Positions 17,931 through 27,413 are shown, numbered from the stretch's first letter. The stretch: 64,000 bases of DNA from Clostridium_AT radicumherbarum (GCF_045310525.1 NZ_JBJHZY010000005.1:119700-183699); one strand, 5' to 3'. A program made the numbers and translations. The notes: a model not told the origin generated them from the sequence alone.

Positions 17931-18686
17931 TTATATTTCTATAGAAAGTTCAACTGGGCAGTGATCCGACCCCAGTACTGAGGCATGAATGTCTGCATTT
18001 ATAAGCTTATCTTTTAATATATTAGAAACACAGAAGTAATCAATACGCCACCCTGCATTCTTTTCCCTAGCACTAAATCTATAGGACCACCAGGAATAAG
18101 CTCCTTCTTTTTCCGGATAAAAATAGCGATAGGTATCGATAAAGCCTGAGCCTAGTAATTCAGTAAATTTACTTCTTTCCTCATCTGAGAATCCAGCATT
18201 TAGCCTGTTAGTCTTAGGATTTTTAAGATCTATTTCATTGTGAGCAACATTTAAGTCTCCACAAATAATTACAGGCTTAACCTTATCAAGCTCCATAACG
18301 TAGCTTCTAAAGGCGTCCTCCCAAGTCATTCTGTAATCAAGTCTTGCTAATTTCTCCTTAGAATTTGGAGTATACACAGTTATCATATAAAAGTCCTGAA
18401 ATTCAAGAGTGATAACTCTGCCTTCTTTATCATGCTCCTCAATATTAAGACCATAACTTACATTAAGCGGCTTTAATTTACTAAATATAGCAGTACCGGA
18501 ATACCCTTTTTTTTCAGCGTAATTCCAATATTGATGATAACCTTCTAGCTCAAGATTAATTTGCTCAGCTTGAAGCTTAGTTTCTTGAATACAAAAAATA
18601 TCAGCATCTACTTCTTTAAAATAATCTAAGAATCCCTTCTGCATAGCAGCTCTTATTCCATTTACATTCCAAGATATAAGTTTCAT
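17931..18686 (-). CDS. xth: Exodeoxyribonuclease III / AP endonuclease
   Basis: Base-excision repair enzyme that cleaves 5' of abasic sites and removes 3' blocks. 251 residues, full length for the ExoIII/ExoA class. Seen: SWNVNGIRAA with metal-site Asn near the start, CIQETKLQ with catalytic Glu, GDLNVAHNEIDL (Asp/Asn of the active site), YSWWSYR and the terminal GSDHCPVELSI with catalytic Asp-His. AGGAAGTG precedes the ATG. Stands alone between two terminators; a pair of abutting DnaA-box-like 9-mers lies at 17890-17907 just after its stop. Confidence 0.95.
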   Translation of the reverse strand: MKLISWNVNGIRAAMQKGFLDYFKEVDADIFCIQETKLQAEQINLELEGYHQYWNYAEKKGYSGTAIFSKLKPLNVSYGLNIEEHDKEGRVITLEFQDFYMITVYTPNSKEKLARLDYRMTWEDAFRSYVMELDKVKPVIICGDLNVAHNEIDLKNPKTNRLNAGFSDEERSKFTELLGSGFIDTYRYFYPEKEGAYSWWSYRFSAREKNAGWRIDYFCVSNILKDKLINADIHASVLGSDHCPVELSIEI

Positions 18687-18817
18687 ATCATCACTTCCTA
18701 TGTAAAAAATTAAGGTAAGATTTTACTCCTGCCATTATATTTAATTATAACTATATTATCTACTAAATTCTAGTATATCCATTGATGTGTAAATAACTTT
18801 CATAAAAAACTGTGACC

Positions 18818-18876
18818 AAAAAAATAAACCATTAACGATATGCTTAGTTATAAATAACTAAGCATATCGTTAATGG
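18818..18876 (-). terminator. Terminator of glycerate kinase built on a 23-bp perfect palindrome
   Basis: Arms 18829-18851 and 18854-18876 are perfectly complementary over 23 bp with only two bases between them (about three pairs would open to form the loop). On the minus strand the arm is followed by TTTATTTTTTT, giving an intrinsic terminator for the gene ending at 18931. The stem is far longer than the other terminators here. Confidence 0.75.
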
Positions 18877-18930
18877 CTTATAAAAAAACACCTCAATACC
18901 TGCCTGTGAGATTTTCTTATAAAACTTATA

Positions 18931-20073
18931 TTATACTGAGTACATTAGTCTAATAATATTCTCAGCAGTATTCTCAATGTTCTCTTTTCCACTTTTAAGT
19001 GCTTCATCTAATGTGGAAACACCTTTCATAATACAAAAGATTGAATCTATTCCCATATCATATAAAACTTCTACATCATCGCCAATTCTGCCTGCAAGAG
19101 CAATAACTGGCTTATTGTATTTTTTAGCAACTTGTGCAACACCTATTGGAGTTTTTCCGTACTGTGTTTGAAAATCAATACTTCCTTCTCCAGTCCAAAC
19201 AATATCTGCACATTTTATCTTTTCTTCAAGCTGTGCGTACTCTATAACCATTTCTATACCTTTTTTAAGCTTTCCATTTAAAAAAGCCATAAGCCCTGCT
19301 CCTAGACCACCAGCAGCTCCTGCTCCTGGTACATCTAATACATCTTTACCCATTTCAGCTTTTATTAAAAAGGCATAATGCCTTAAATTTCTATCTAAAA
19401 CCTCTATCATTTCCTCAGTGGCACCCTTTTGAGGACCAAACACCCTGGACGCACCCTCTTCTCCGCAAAGAGGATTATTCACATCACAAGCTACTTCAAC
19501 AATTACATCTTTTAATCTGTTATCAAAGTTACTTAAATCGATTTTGGCAATTTTACCAAGCTCTCCGCCGCCAAAACCTATTTCATTTCCTTCTGGATCA
19601 ATAAATTTTCCGCCTAATGCCTGAACTACACCACTTCCGCCATCATTGGTTATACTTCCTCCAATACCTATTAATAGCTTTTTTACTCCATGGTCTAAAC
19701 ATGCTTTTATAAGCTGTCCCGTTCCATAGGAGGTAGTTATTAATGGATTTCTCTTTTCCTTCGGTACTAAATGTATTCCACTAGCGCTTGCCATTTCTAA
19801 AATACCCGTTTCTCCATCACCTAAGATACCATAAGTTGCTTCAACATTATTCCCAAGTGGCCCTACCACTTCTACAGTATATATCTTCCCATTAGTAGCA
19901 TCCACAAGAGACTGCATTGTTCCCTCGCCCCCATCAGCCATTGGCACATGGACACATGTAATATTTTTATTTACTTTTTTTATTCCTTTTTCCATGGCCT
20001 CACAAGCTTCTTTTGCAGTCATACTTTCTTTAAATGAATCAGGTGCCAATACAATTACTACATTTTCCTTCAT
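18931..20073 (-). CDS. glxK: Glycerate 2-kinase (GlxK/GarK family)
   Basis: Phosphorylates glycerate with ATP to 2-phosphoglycerate. 380 residues, full family length. Seen: N-terminal APDSFKESMTAKEAC, ADGGEGT (about 46-52), the glycine-rich GGSITNDGGSG, and a C-terminal WTGEGSIDFQTQYGKTP followed by ALAGRIGDD. These are the conserved blocks of the type-I glycerate kinase family. GGAGGT precedes the ATG. The aldose-epimerase gene is 39 bases upstream on the same strand, so the two may share a transcript in sugar-acid use. No glycerate transporter is present nearby. Confidence 0.94.
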   Translation of the reverse strand: MKENVVIVLAPDSFKESMTAKEACEAMEKGIKKVNKNITCVHVPMADGGEGTMQSLVDATNGKIYTVEVVGPLGNNVEATYGILGDGETGILEMASASGIHLVPKEKRNPLITTSYGTGQLIKACLDHGVKKLLIGIGGSITNDGGSGVVQALGGKFIDPEGNEIGFGGGELGKIAKIDLSNFDNRLKDVIVEVACDVNNPLCGEEGASRVFGPQKGATEEMIEVLDRNLRHYAFLIKAEMGKDVLDVPGAGAAGGLGAGLMAFLNGKLKKGIEMVIEYAQLEEKIKCADIVWTGEGSIDFQTQYGKTPIGVAQVAKKYNKPVIALAGRIGDDVEVLYDMGIDSIFCIMKGVSTLDEALKSGKENIENTAENIIRLMYSV

Positions 20074-20112
20074 AGTAAACCTCCAAAATGTAGGACTCTA
20101 GGATAATTCTCT

Positions 20113-20991
20113 TTATTGATGGATTATAATTTTATAACAACACGTAAAGGCATTATTCTCCTCTAGTGAAATTATGCCTTCCTTATCTTTTAATTCCCCA
20201 TTGAAATCCTCAAAATCTGCATGACCAAACCAAGGTTCTATACATACAAAGGGTGCTCCAGTTGGTTTTGACCAAAGACCTAAATATGGAAAATTCTCGA
20301 AATCAAATTCTACAAATTTATTATGATTCTTAGCTTTTAAATATATTATATGAGAATTTAAATTATGAAAAACTAAGGCATCATTCTTAAATACTTCTTT
20401 TGATAAAGCTACTATTTTCTCACCATTTAAATATGGAAATTCCTTGTGAGTAAAATACCCCTGCTCTGAAAGTTCCATAATTGAAGCAGTTTCATTTTTA
20501 CTAAATTCAAAATAATAGTCCTCTAAGCTCTCATTAGGTAGTATTGGACACATAAAAGCAGGATGTGCACCAATTGAAAATAGCATATTTTTATTATCTC
20601 TATTTATAACTTTATATTTAATTATTATTGAATTATTGTCTAAGGTGTACTCTATTTCAAAAGAAAATCTAAATGGATATACCTTTAAAGTCTCCTCTGA
20701 ATAATCCAGATTAAAGGTTATACTTGACTCCGTTTCAGTGGTCTTTTTAAATTCAGATACTCTTGCAAGCCCATGTTGAGGAAGGGTATAGGTATTTCCA
20801 TCAACAATATATTTACTGTTAAGCATTTTCCCCACAATTGGAAATAAAACTGGAGCATGATACTTCCAATACTCCTCGTCACCATTCCATAAAAACTCTA
20901 TGTTTTCTTTTTTACCCTTAATATTATGGAGCTCCGCACCATGATCATTTAAGGTAATTTTTAAAAGAGCATTTTCTAAACTATAGTTCAT
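20113..20991 (-). CDS. Aldose 1-epimerase-family protein (LacX-like)
   Basis: Galactose-mutarotase-fold protein, 292 residues. Conserved pieces: HGAELHNIKG near the N-terminus, FPIVGKM, a GAHPAF motif carrying the active-site His, and CIEPWFGHAD near residue 255 with the conserved Glu. This pattern matches the LacX/YeaD-type subgroup, whose substrates are often unassigned aldoses or hexose phosphates. It probably interconverts anomers of a sugar. Upstream of glycerate kinase on the same strand. Exact sugar cannot be told. Confidence 0.85.
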   Translation of the reverse strand: MNYSLENALLKITLNDHGAELHNIKGKKENIEFLWNGDEEYWKYHAPVLFPIVGKMLNSKYIVDGNTYTLPQHGLARVSEFKKTTETESSITFNLDYSEETLKVYPFRFSFEIEYTLDNNSIIIKYKVINRDNKNMLFSIGAHPAFMCPILPNESLEDYYFEFSKNETASIMELSEQGYFTHKEFPYLNGEKIVALSKEVFKNDALVFHNLNSHIIYLKAKNHNKFVEFDFENFPYLGLWSKPTGAPFVCIEPWFGHADFEDFNGELKDKEGIISLEENNAFTCCYKIIIHQ

Positions 20992-21260
20992 ATTCTTATC
21001 CTTTCCGCATACTTATTATTACTTAAAAATTCATCACTATGAACTAAATAAATCTTCTTATTTAGTTGTATTTATTTTAAGCTAGTATACTTTTATTATA
21101 ACATTATTAATAAGAAAATTTCCTTTTGTAATTTATCATTATCAATATTACGAACTTATTTTTAAAATTCATGTAAAATTTAGCATCACAAGATTTATTT
21201 AACTAATCTAAAGATTTATAATATAAGTAATAATAAAACATTGAAGGGAGAAGTATTTAT

Positions 21261-22238
21261 ATGAAAATGGCTATTTTAGGAGCTGGTTCTATTGCAAGAT
21301 CTATGGCAGCTACAATAAATAAAATGGAAGAAGTCACAAGCTATGCTGTAGCCTCTCGAGATTTTAGAAAGGCAGAAGACTTTGCAAAGGAATTCGGTTT
21401 TGTTAAGGCCTATGGTTCCTATGGGGAAATGCTGTCAGATCCAGAGGTGGAACTCGTATATGTAGCAACACCTCATTCTCATCATTATGAACATGTAAAG
21501 CTCTGTCTAAACCACGGAAAACATGTACTTTGTGAGAAAGCCTTTGCTATTAATGCAAAGCAGACCATAGAAATGTTTGACCTTGCAAAAGAAAAGAATC
21601 TCCTTCTTACTGAAGCAATCTGGACTAGGTACCTGCCTCTTAGACAAACCTTAGATGAAATTATTGAAAGCGGGGTTATAGGAAAGGTTAGTATGCTCAC
21701 GGCTAATCTTGGCTATGTAATTAATCATGTTCCAAGGTTAGTAGATCCTGCCTTAGCAGGAGGAGCCCTGTTAGACCTTGGAGTGTACCCTATAAATTTT
21801 GCTCTAATGTTCTTTGGAAGTGATATTGAAAGCATTGCCTCAACTGCAGTTATAACTGATAGAGGTGTAGATTCACAAAACAGTATTACTTTTGTATACA
21901 AGGATGGAAAAATGGCTGTATTGCAAAGTACCATGCTGTCGCTGACAGATCGTCAAGGTATTATAAGCGGCAGTAAAGGCTTTATTATTGCTGAGAATAT
22001 TAATAATTATGAATGGATTAAGGTTTATGATATTAATCGTAAGGAACTAGCCTGCTATGAAGCTCCAAAGCAGATTACTGGCTACGAATATGAGGTGAGA
22101 GCTGCCATTAGAGCTATAAAAGAAGGTAAATTGGAATGTAATGAAATGCCTCATGCTGAATCTATAAAAGTTATGCAGATAATGGATGCATTAAGGAAAG
22201 AATGGGGAGTTATATATCCTGGAGAGCAAACAATTTAA
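21261..22238 (+). CDS. Gfo/Idh/MocA-family NAD(P)-dependent oxidoreductase
   Basis: 325 residues. N-terminal Rossmann fold with ILGAGSIARSMA; the usual EKP motif is EKAFAIN (about 92-98), with Pro replaced by Ala, as in dihydrodiol-dehydrogenase-like members; LTEAIWTRYLP and GALLDLGVYPINF (C-terminal substrate domain) are typical of that branch. It likely oxidises or reduces a sugar, inositol or trans-diol, but the substrate is not predictable. A GAAGGGAG ribosome site precedes the ATG. Faces away from the epimerase/kinase pair; the chemoreceptor gene follows 54 bases later and may be cotranscribed. Confidence 0.9.
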   Translation: MKMAILGAGSIARSMAATINKMEEVTSYAVASRDFRKAEDFAKEFGFVKAYGSYGEMLSDPEVELVYVATPHSHHYEHVKLCLNHGKHVLCEKAFAINAKQTIEMFDLAKEKNLLLTEAIWTRYLPLRQTLDEIIESGVIGKVSMLTANLGYVINHVPRLVDPALAGGALLDLGVYPINFALMFFGSDIESIASTAVITDRGVDSQNSITFVYKDGKMAVLQSTMLSLTDRQGIISGSKGFIIAENINNYEWIKVYDINRKELACYEAPKQITGYEYEVRAAIRAIKEGKLECNEMPHAESIKVMQIMDALRKEWGVIYPGEQTI

Positions 22239-22292
22239 GTTTCATTACTAAAACACGATAAATATATTAAATTATTGAAAAGGGGATATAAA

Positions 22293-23120
22293 ATGCTGAG
22301 AGAGGATTTAACAAATGATGTATTAAAAAGTGTTTATACAGCCATTCCTTATATAAATATCTTTTTTGATAATGACATTGAGATAATGCTGACAGATAGA
22401 GAAAAAGTATTATATTATCAAGGAAGTAAAGAGATAGATGGCAAAATTCAAGTGGGATCTGCAGCAGGAAAGTTTGTAAAAGATGCAATGGAATCAGGCA
22501 AAGATGAAATTAAAATTATTCCAGAGGACTTCCTAGGAGTTGCCTTCAAATCCTATATGATTCCTATAAAAGATGGAAACGCTGTTGTTGGCTCCATAGC
22601 CATTGGAAAAAGCTTGTCTAAAAAGAAAGCTGTAACTGGAATTACTAACGAGTTAATTACTGAATTATCACAAATAGAGTCAGTAGTAAATGAAATTTCT
22701 GCAAGCGTTCAAGAGTTGGCTGCCATGAACAGCGAAATACTAAACGAAACTAATACTGCTAATGATATGGCTAATGAAACAGATAATATAGTAAGTTTTA
22801 TAAAGGGAATATCAACTCAAACAAACCTTTTAGGTTTAAATGCCTCTATAGAAGCAGCCCGTGCAGGGGATTCCGGTAAAGGTTTTAACATTGTGGCGCA
22901 GGAAATTAGAAAATTATCCAAGTCCTCTAATGAATATATAGGAAAAATAGATCATGTTATTAAAAGCATTTCATCCTCTATTGAAAAAATTAATAATAAA
23001 GTAGGCAATACTGATGATGTTTCCTCTAAACAATCTGTTGCTCTGCAGGATGTGGCTTCTTCTATAGAACAGCTGAATTCAACTGCTAAACTTTTAGGAA
23101 AATTGGCAGATGAATTGTAA
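22293..23120 (+). CDS. Soluble methyl-accepting chemotaxis-type signalling protein
   Basis: 275 residues, no membrane span. N-terminal sensor-like domain (about 1-115) with IMLTDREKVLYY and an SYMIPIKDG.AVVGSIAIG stretch; short coiled coil; then the MCP hairpin tip FIKGISTQTNLLGLNASIEAARAG region that binds CheA/CheW (about 170-200). The signalling domain is short, without clear methylation helices. Start set at ATG with AAAGGGG upstream; a TTG six codons earlier has no ribosome site. A cytoplasmic ligand (perhaps metabolic) is likely. Signature peptides split above to avoid over-reading; family assignment is firm, ligand unknown. Confidence 0.88.
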   Translation: MLREDLTNDVLKSVYTAIPYINIFFDNDIEIMLTDREKVLYYQGSKEIDGKIQVGSAAGKFVKDAMESGKDEIKIIPEDFLGVAFKSYMIPIKDGNAVVGSIAIGKSLSKKKAVTGITNELITELSQIESVVNEISASVQELAAMNSEILNETNTANDMANETDNIVSFIKGISTQTNLLGLNASIEAARAGDSGKGFNIVAQEIRKLSKSSNEYIGKIDHVIKSISSSIEKINNKVGNTDDVSSKQSVALQDVASSIEQLNSTAKLLGKLADEL

Positions 23121-23164
23121 TTTAGTGATTATTATATAAAATCCATTTATTTCTGGATTACTTA

Positions 23165-23212
23165 AAGGTGGTACTGCAAGATTACTTAAAAAGTAACTTT
23201 CAACACCACCTT
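23165..23212. terminator. Possible bidirectional hairpin between convergent genes
   Basis: AAGGTGGT pairs with ACCACCTT around an inner imperfect stem (TTACTT / AAGTAA). Located between convergent stops with no good T-run on either side, so termination is only probable from position. Confidence 0.4.
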
Positions 23213-23215
23213 AAC

Positions 23216-24709
23216 TTATTTATTCACTTCCTTTACATATTTCCATGTTATTCCCTTATCAGTCGATTGATACAAGGCTTTACAGCCTCCCTTATAATCA
23301 CCATCTGCTCCTTGTCCAACAAGAATATTAAGGGTTCCATCTTCCTCATAAGGCATTTCCGGTAAATCGAAGGGATTATATTCCGCACCACTGCTTAATA
23401 CTGCTTTTACTTCCGGAAAATTTACTTTTTTATAGGATTTTCCTCCATCTTCTGTCCGAAATAATTGTCCCTTAATTCCACCACTGTAAGAAAGGCAAAG
23501 AAATCCTAATTTTTCATTCAAAAAAGTAATTCCAGCTGCAGACCCAAGCATCCCTGAGAAAGGGTCTTCATTTATTGTGCTAAAGGTCTGCCCCCCATCA
23601 ACTGTACCAGTTAATGAATAAGCCCTGCTTCCTAAAGCAGCTCCCGTTACTTCTAATCGGAATCCTACTTGCTTTGTTAAATAAAACTCATCAACATTAT
23701 TCTTATATTGATTAGAACTATTGCTATTACTCTGTGCAGGCTCCACACCTTTACTATTATTTAAGCTATCTATTAAATTGTATCTAACTGGAATAATTTT
23801 ATTTTCTTTACCTGGAACATATACAGAAACAATATATCCTATTATCTCGGAATAGGCATTAACCTCTGGAGTTGCATTCCCCTTTGAATCGATATCAACA
23901 ATTCCTGTAGTGTTGTATCCAAAGCTCCGCTTACCTGAATAAAGAACACCATACTTTTCATTAGTCCAATTGCTCACAGTTTCCTTAAGCTTAATAACCT
24001 TCATTGTCTTAATGAAAGGTTCTAAAAGTTTATCGTTGCTATAATTTGCATTCACATTCCCATTTAAATAAATAGTTATATCTTTTGATTTACTGCTGTT
24101 ATAGCTAATTAAATAGCTTTGTAATTTACCTTTATCATTCTTCCCGTAAAGAAAAGTATCAAAAGATGTTATTGCTCCATTAGAATCAAAATTAAGGGTA
24201 AAGTTACTTGAAATATATAATTTTTCAGGCATTTGAATTTTTTTATTGATATCTGTAAATATGCCTTCTATACCACTTTCATATATATTGTTATGAACAA
24301 GCTCTACAGTTCTTTTATCCTTCAAATCATGTAAGTACCATGATAGCTTTCCATTATAATTTATTGCATTATGATATATTTTTGCTCCATAAATGCAAGT
24401 AATAATAACTATAATTAGTATAATTACAAAATTCCATATAGTCCTGCAGCGTGAATAAAACTTGTATTCATCTTCATTTTGCTCAGTTACAGCTGCTGGT
24501 TTTTTTACAATTCTAATAACTAGAATTATAAACCAAAGCAAAAAAAACACCATACATCCCATTAGTACAGTTGTATTATTCTTAAATCTTCCAAATCTAC
24601 TTAAGGTATATGCTTCATAAAATGAAATCCAATATACTAATATAAATATTGACCAACTTATTAATGATAAGATAAATCCTGATTTTGTAATTTGTTTTTT
24701 AACTCTCAC
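23216..24709 (-). CDS. Membrane protein of unknown function with BNR/propeller-like C-terminal region
   Basis: About 497 residues (511 from a TTG at 24751). Three predicted spans: ITKSGFILSLISWSIFILV region, LMGCMVFFLLWFIILVI and FVIILIIVIITCIYGA; the remaining ~370 residues are outside. Near the C-terminus are beta-propeller/sialidase-like repeats with Asp-box-type turns (TEDGGKSYKK, STDKGITWKYV, TVDGGQTFS). No catalytic set recognised. Start: GTG chosen because GAGGT and GGGGTG precede it, whereas the upstream TTG has no ribosome site and lies inside a 22-bp palindrome. Function unknown; possibly a surface-displayed sensor or assembly factor (YCF48-like folds use the same turns). Confidence 0.6.
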   Translation of the reverse strand: MRVKKQITKSGFILSLISWSIFILVYWISFYEAYTLSRFGRFKNNTTVLMGCMVFFLLWFIILVIRIVKKPAAVTEQNEDEYKFYSRCRTIWNFVIILIIVIITCIYGAKIYHNAINYNGKLSWYLHDLKDKRTVELVHNNIYESGIEGIFTDINKKIQMPEKLYISSNFTLNFDSNGAITSFDTFLYGKNDKGKLQSYLISYNSSKSKDITIYLNGNVNANYSNDKLLEPFIKTMKVIKLKETVSNWTNEKYGVLYSGKRSFGYNTTGIVDIDSKGNATPEVNAYSEIIGYIVSVYVPGKENKIIPVRYNLIDSLNNSKGVEPAQSNSNSSNQYKNNVDEFYLTKQVGFRLEVTGAALGSRAYSLTGTVDGGQTFSTINEDPFSGMLGSAAGITFLNEKLGFLCLSYSGGIKGQLFRTEDGGKSYKKVNFPEVKAVLSSGAEYNPFDLPEMPYEEDGTLNILVGQGADGDYKGGCKALYQSTDKGITWKYVKEVNK

Positions 24710-24747
24710 TTCTACCTCTACACCCCATAATAATTCTTTATATTTTT

Positions 24748-24769
24748 TCAAGATAAATATTTATCTTGA
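24748..24769. repeat. 22-bp perfect palindrome at the 5' end of the unknown membrane gene
   Basis: Half-sites TCAAGATAAAT and ATTTATCTTGA are immediately adjacent. It sits about 40 bases upstream of the preferred start codon of the minus-strand gene and has no T tail, so a dimeric repressor site is more likely than a terminator. Confidence 0.55.
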
Positions 24770-24862
24770 ATATTATATTTACTATATTATACATCAAACT
24801 TTCAGCTATTAAAATTAATCTATCATTTAAGGCTTTATATAACCTTAATATAAGTCTTAAAC

Positions 24863-24898
24863 AAGAAATCCATCCTTAATTAAAAGAATGGATTTCTT
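24863..24898 (-). terminator. Terminator of mupG
   Basis: Stem AAGAAATCCATtCTT / AAGgATGGATTTCTT, followed by GTTT on the minus strand, ten bases after the gene's stop. Confidence 0.7.
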
Positions 24899-24908
24899 AT
24901 TTATATAA

Positions 24909-25955
24909 CTATATTAATTTAAAGCCTAAACCATCTGTAATATAATCTAAATACTTTATGTCCTCATTATGAACTTCACCTATAATATTAACTTTAGGCT
25001 CAGATTCAAGGTCTATTCTTGCGATTTCTAGTTCACCTGAATATCTTAAATAATTAAAATTTCCTATGGAAATGCTACCCTTTTTACGTTCTTTCAAAGA
25101 TTCAGCTTTGAATATTTTTCCTTGTGAACTAAACTCACGTGATTCCTGAGACCTTATAACATATTCACTGGAATCTGGTCTATCATGATGAATAGTATCT
25201 TTCACAAATGAATATTCTTCATTAATATCAGCATGTAAAGCTACATATCCTTCTGATAATTCTTTTAATTTTCTCCAGTCTTCATCTGAAATGTCTATAT
25301 CACCAATCATACATATATCTGTTTCACAATCTTTTATTAATTGAAGAATATTAAATAGTATATCACCATTTCTATGTTCTTCAACTGTAGGCAAACCCCT
25401 ATGAAGTGGCCCTCTTAATTCTTTATTTCCTGCCACAAAAGCCATTGTAGTTATTCCAAGACTTTTTAGCCTTTGATTCATTTTCAAAACCCTCTTTAAG
25501 GATAATCCAGTTAAAGGCTTAGGATAGAAGTTATGACACGCTAAAAATTTCGAAAAATCTCCATTAAGTCTTTTTAATTCTTTTATATCCTCTTCTGTAA
25601 GGGTTGATGCATTGAATACAATGTTAAAGTCTTTAGATAGCTCAATTATTTGTTCATAGGTAAAACCATAATCTAAACGTAAATGAGTTATACTTGTTTG
25701 CTTTAATTCCTTAAAGTCTTTAAAGCCTAGCTTTCCCAAAGTTCTTGGACCTACATCAACAATTAAGTTTAGATTGTTTATTTTACAAATATCTAATAAC
25801 GCTTTTACCTCTTTTTCATAATCCTCTATGCTTTCTTCGGGTATATGAAGTGAGGTAAAAGCATATTTAGCATTATTACTTTGGGCCTTTTCAATTATTT
25901 CTTTATTTTTTCCAAATCCAGTTCCAAGATATAGTGATATTCCGAATTGATTCAT
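24909..25955 (-). CDS. mupG: MupG-type 6-phospho-N-acetylmuramidase (DUF871)
   Basis: 348 residues: TIM-barrel (about 1-235; FGISLYLGTGFGKN, FTSLHIPEE, VDVGPRTLGKLG, HNFYPKPLTGLS) and a C-terminal cyclophilin-like domain (about 250-348). This is the DUF871 architecture shown in Staphylococcus aureus to hydrolyse MurNAc-6-phosphate-GlcNAc. Acts in the cytosol on the disaccharide phosphate delivered by the PTS. Thirty bases downstream of murP in one transcript, and divergent from murQ-murR, so the locus assembles the full MupG/MurP/MurQ/MurR set for recycling or scavenging of peptidoglycan. Confidence 0.88.
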   Translation of the reverse strand: MNQFGISLYLGTGFGKNKEIIEKAQSNNAKYAFTSLHIPEESIEDYEKEVKALLDICKINNLNLIVDVGPRTLGKLGFKDFKELKQTSITHLRLDYGFTYEQIIELSKDFNIVFNASTLTEEDIKELKRLNGDFSKFLACHNFYPKPLTGLSLKRVLKMNQRLKSLGITTMAFVAGNKELRGPLHRGLPTVEEHRNGDILFNILQLIKDCETDICMIGDIDISDEDWRKLKELSEGYVALHADINEEYSFVKDTIHHDRPDSSEYVIRSQESREFSSQGKIFKAESLKERKKGSISIGNFNYLRYSGELEIARIDLESEPKVNIIGEVHNEDIKYLDYITDGLGFKLI

Positions 25956-25985
25956 AATAACACCTTTTTCCGTAAGTTAATCTAA

Positions 25986-27413
25986 CTATTTTCCATATAC
26001 CTCATCTATTCTATCATGATCAACTCCAAAGAAATAAGTTAATGCAAATCCACCTATATAAGCTCCTACCATAGCAATTATATAATAAATTTGACTTCCT
26101 GGTTGAACTATTAATAATCCAAATAATCCTGATACACCTTGAGATACAGTTCCTAAATTAAATATACGTGCTAATATTCCGCCAAGTCCTGCTCCTAAAC
26201 ATGCAGTAATAAATGGCTTTCCCAGTGGAAGAGTAACTGCATACATCATTGGTTCACCAATTCCTAAAATACCAACTGGTAATGAGTCTCTAGTTAATTG
26301 TTTTAATTTCTTATTCTTAGTTTTAAGGTATAATGCAAAACCAGCACCAACCTGTCCGCCACCTGCCATCATAAGAATAGGTAATAGATAGTTTATTCCC
26401 TTTGTAGCTCCATTTGGATCATTTAACATTGCATGTATTGGAGTTAATGCTTGGTGTAATCCTACTGCAACTAGTGGTAAGAACCCAGCAGATAATACAT
26501 ATGCACCAACCACTCCTAAGCTATTATAGAAGAAACTTAATAACCCGAAAATTCCTTTTGTAAGTCCTGCTCCAATTGGCTGAAGAACTAGTAATGCAAC
26601 CAAGCTACCAATAATTACTGTTAGTAATGGTGTAAAGAAGGTATCAAGCATGTCTGGCATAATTTTACGAATTTGTCTTTCTATTAATGCAAAGAACATA
26701 CCACCAATAAGAGCTGCTAATAATCCACCTGCTGCTGGATTAAATACTGCATTTGTTATTGGAAGGTTTACTGGTAATTTTCCTGCACCGTATTTAGAAA
26801 GAAGAGGCATAGCAACATTTGCAATTGATAAAGCTCCTGCTAATGCTCCAAGTACTGGTGAGCCTTTAAATTCCTTTGCTGCATTCATACCAACTAATAT
26901 AGGTAAGTATGCAAATAGCGCCCATCCCATTGTTCTTATACATTCATACCACCAAATTCCACTGATGGAGTTATGTGTAGATACATTTATAACATTTGTT
27001 AAACCATTAATCAAACCTGCTGCAATAATACCTGGTAATAAAGGTACGAAAATATTAGCGATTTTTCTTAAGAAAACTTGAACAGGATTGTTTTGTTTTG
27101 CCTTATTAGCCGCCTTATTTTCTCTAGCAAGATCTTCTGCATTTACTTCATCAGAAGTTCCAAGTGCTATACCTGTAAGTGCTGCAAATTCAGCTCCAAC
27201 TTTGTTTACCTTTCCTGGTCCAAAAACTACTTGTAGTGTATCAGATTCAACTACGCCTAATACACCTTCAATTTTCTTAACTTCATCAAGCTTTACCTTT
27301 GATGTGTCCTTAAGACTGATTCTAAGTCTTGTCATGCAAGTGAAATTAGCTGAAACATTACTCTTTCCACCAACAGAATTCAGTACTTCTTGAGCAATTC
27401 TTTTATAATCCAT
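25986..27413 (-). CDS. murP: PTS EIIBC component, MurNAc (or MurNAc-GlcNAc) specific
   Basis: Phosphotransferase permease, 475 residues. EIIB domain first (1-85) with phospho-accepting Cys26 in NFTCMTRLRISL; then the EIIC domain of the glucose superfamily (about 110-470) with about ten spans and GIGEPMMYAVTLPLGKP. No EIIA domain, so a shared EIIA (Crr-like) must supply phosphate. Specificity for MurNAc compounds is inferred from tight linkage to mupG, murQ and murR. A strong promoter lies 115 bases upstream. Alternatives within the family are sucrose or trehalose permeases, but the neighbourhood argues against them. Confidence 0.88.
   Translation of the reverse strand: MDYKRIAQEVLNSVGGKSNVSANFTCMTRLRISLKDTSKVKLDEVKKIEGVLGVVESDTLQVVFGPGKVNKVGAEFAALTGIALGTSDEVNAEDLARENKAANKAKQNNPVQVFLRKIANIFVPLLPGIIAAGLINGLTNVINVSTHNSISGIWWYECIRTMGWALFAYLPILVGMNAAKEFKGSPVLGALAGALSIANVAMPLLSKYGAGKLPVNLPITNAVFNPAAGGLLAALIGGMFFALIERQIRKIMPDMLDTFFTPLLTVIIGSLVALLVLQPIGAGLTKGIFGLLSFFYNSLGVVGAYVLSAGFLPLVAVGLHQALTPIHAMLNDPNGATKGINYLLPILMMAGGGQVGAGFALYLKTKNKKLKQLTRDSLPVGILGIGEPMMYAVTLPLGKPFITACLGAGLGGILARIFNLGTVSQGVSGLFGLLIVQPGSQIYYIIAMVGAYIGGFALTYFFGVDHDRIDEVYGK

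Noticed and set aside
26650..27393. Long open frames on the plus strand opposite murP
   Set aside because: Antisense to a clear PTS gene, no ribosome site, composition of a shadow frame; murP has all its family motifs.
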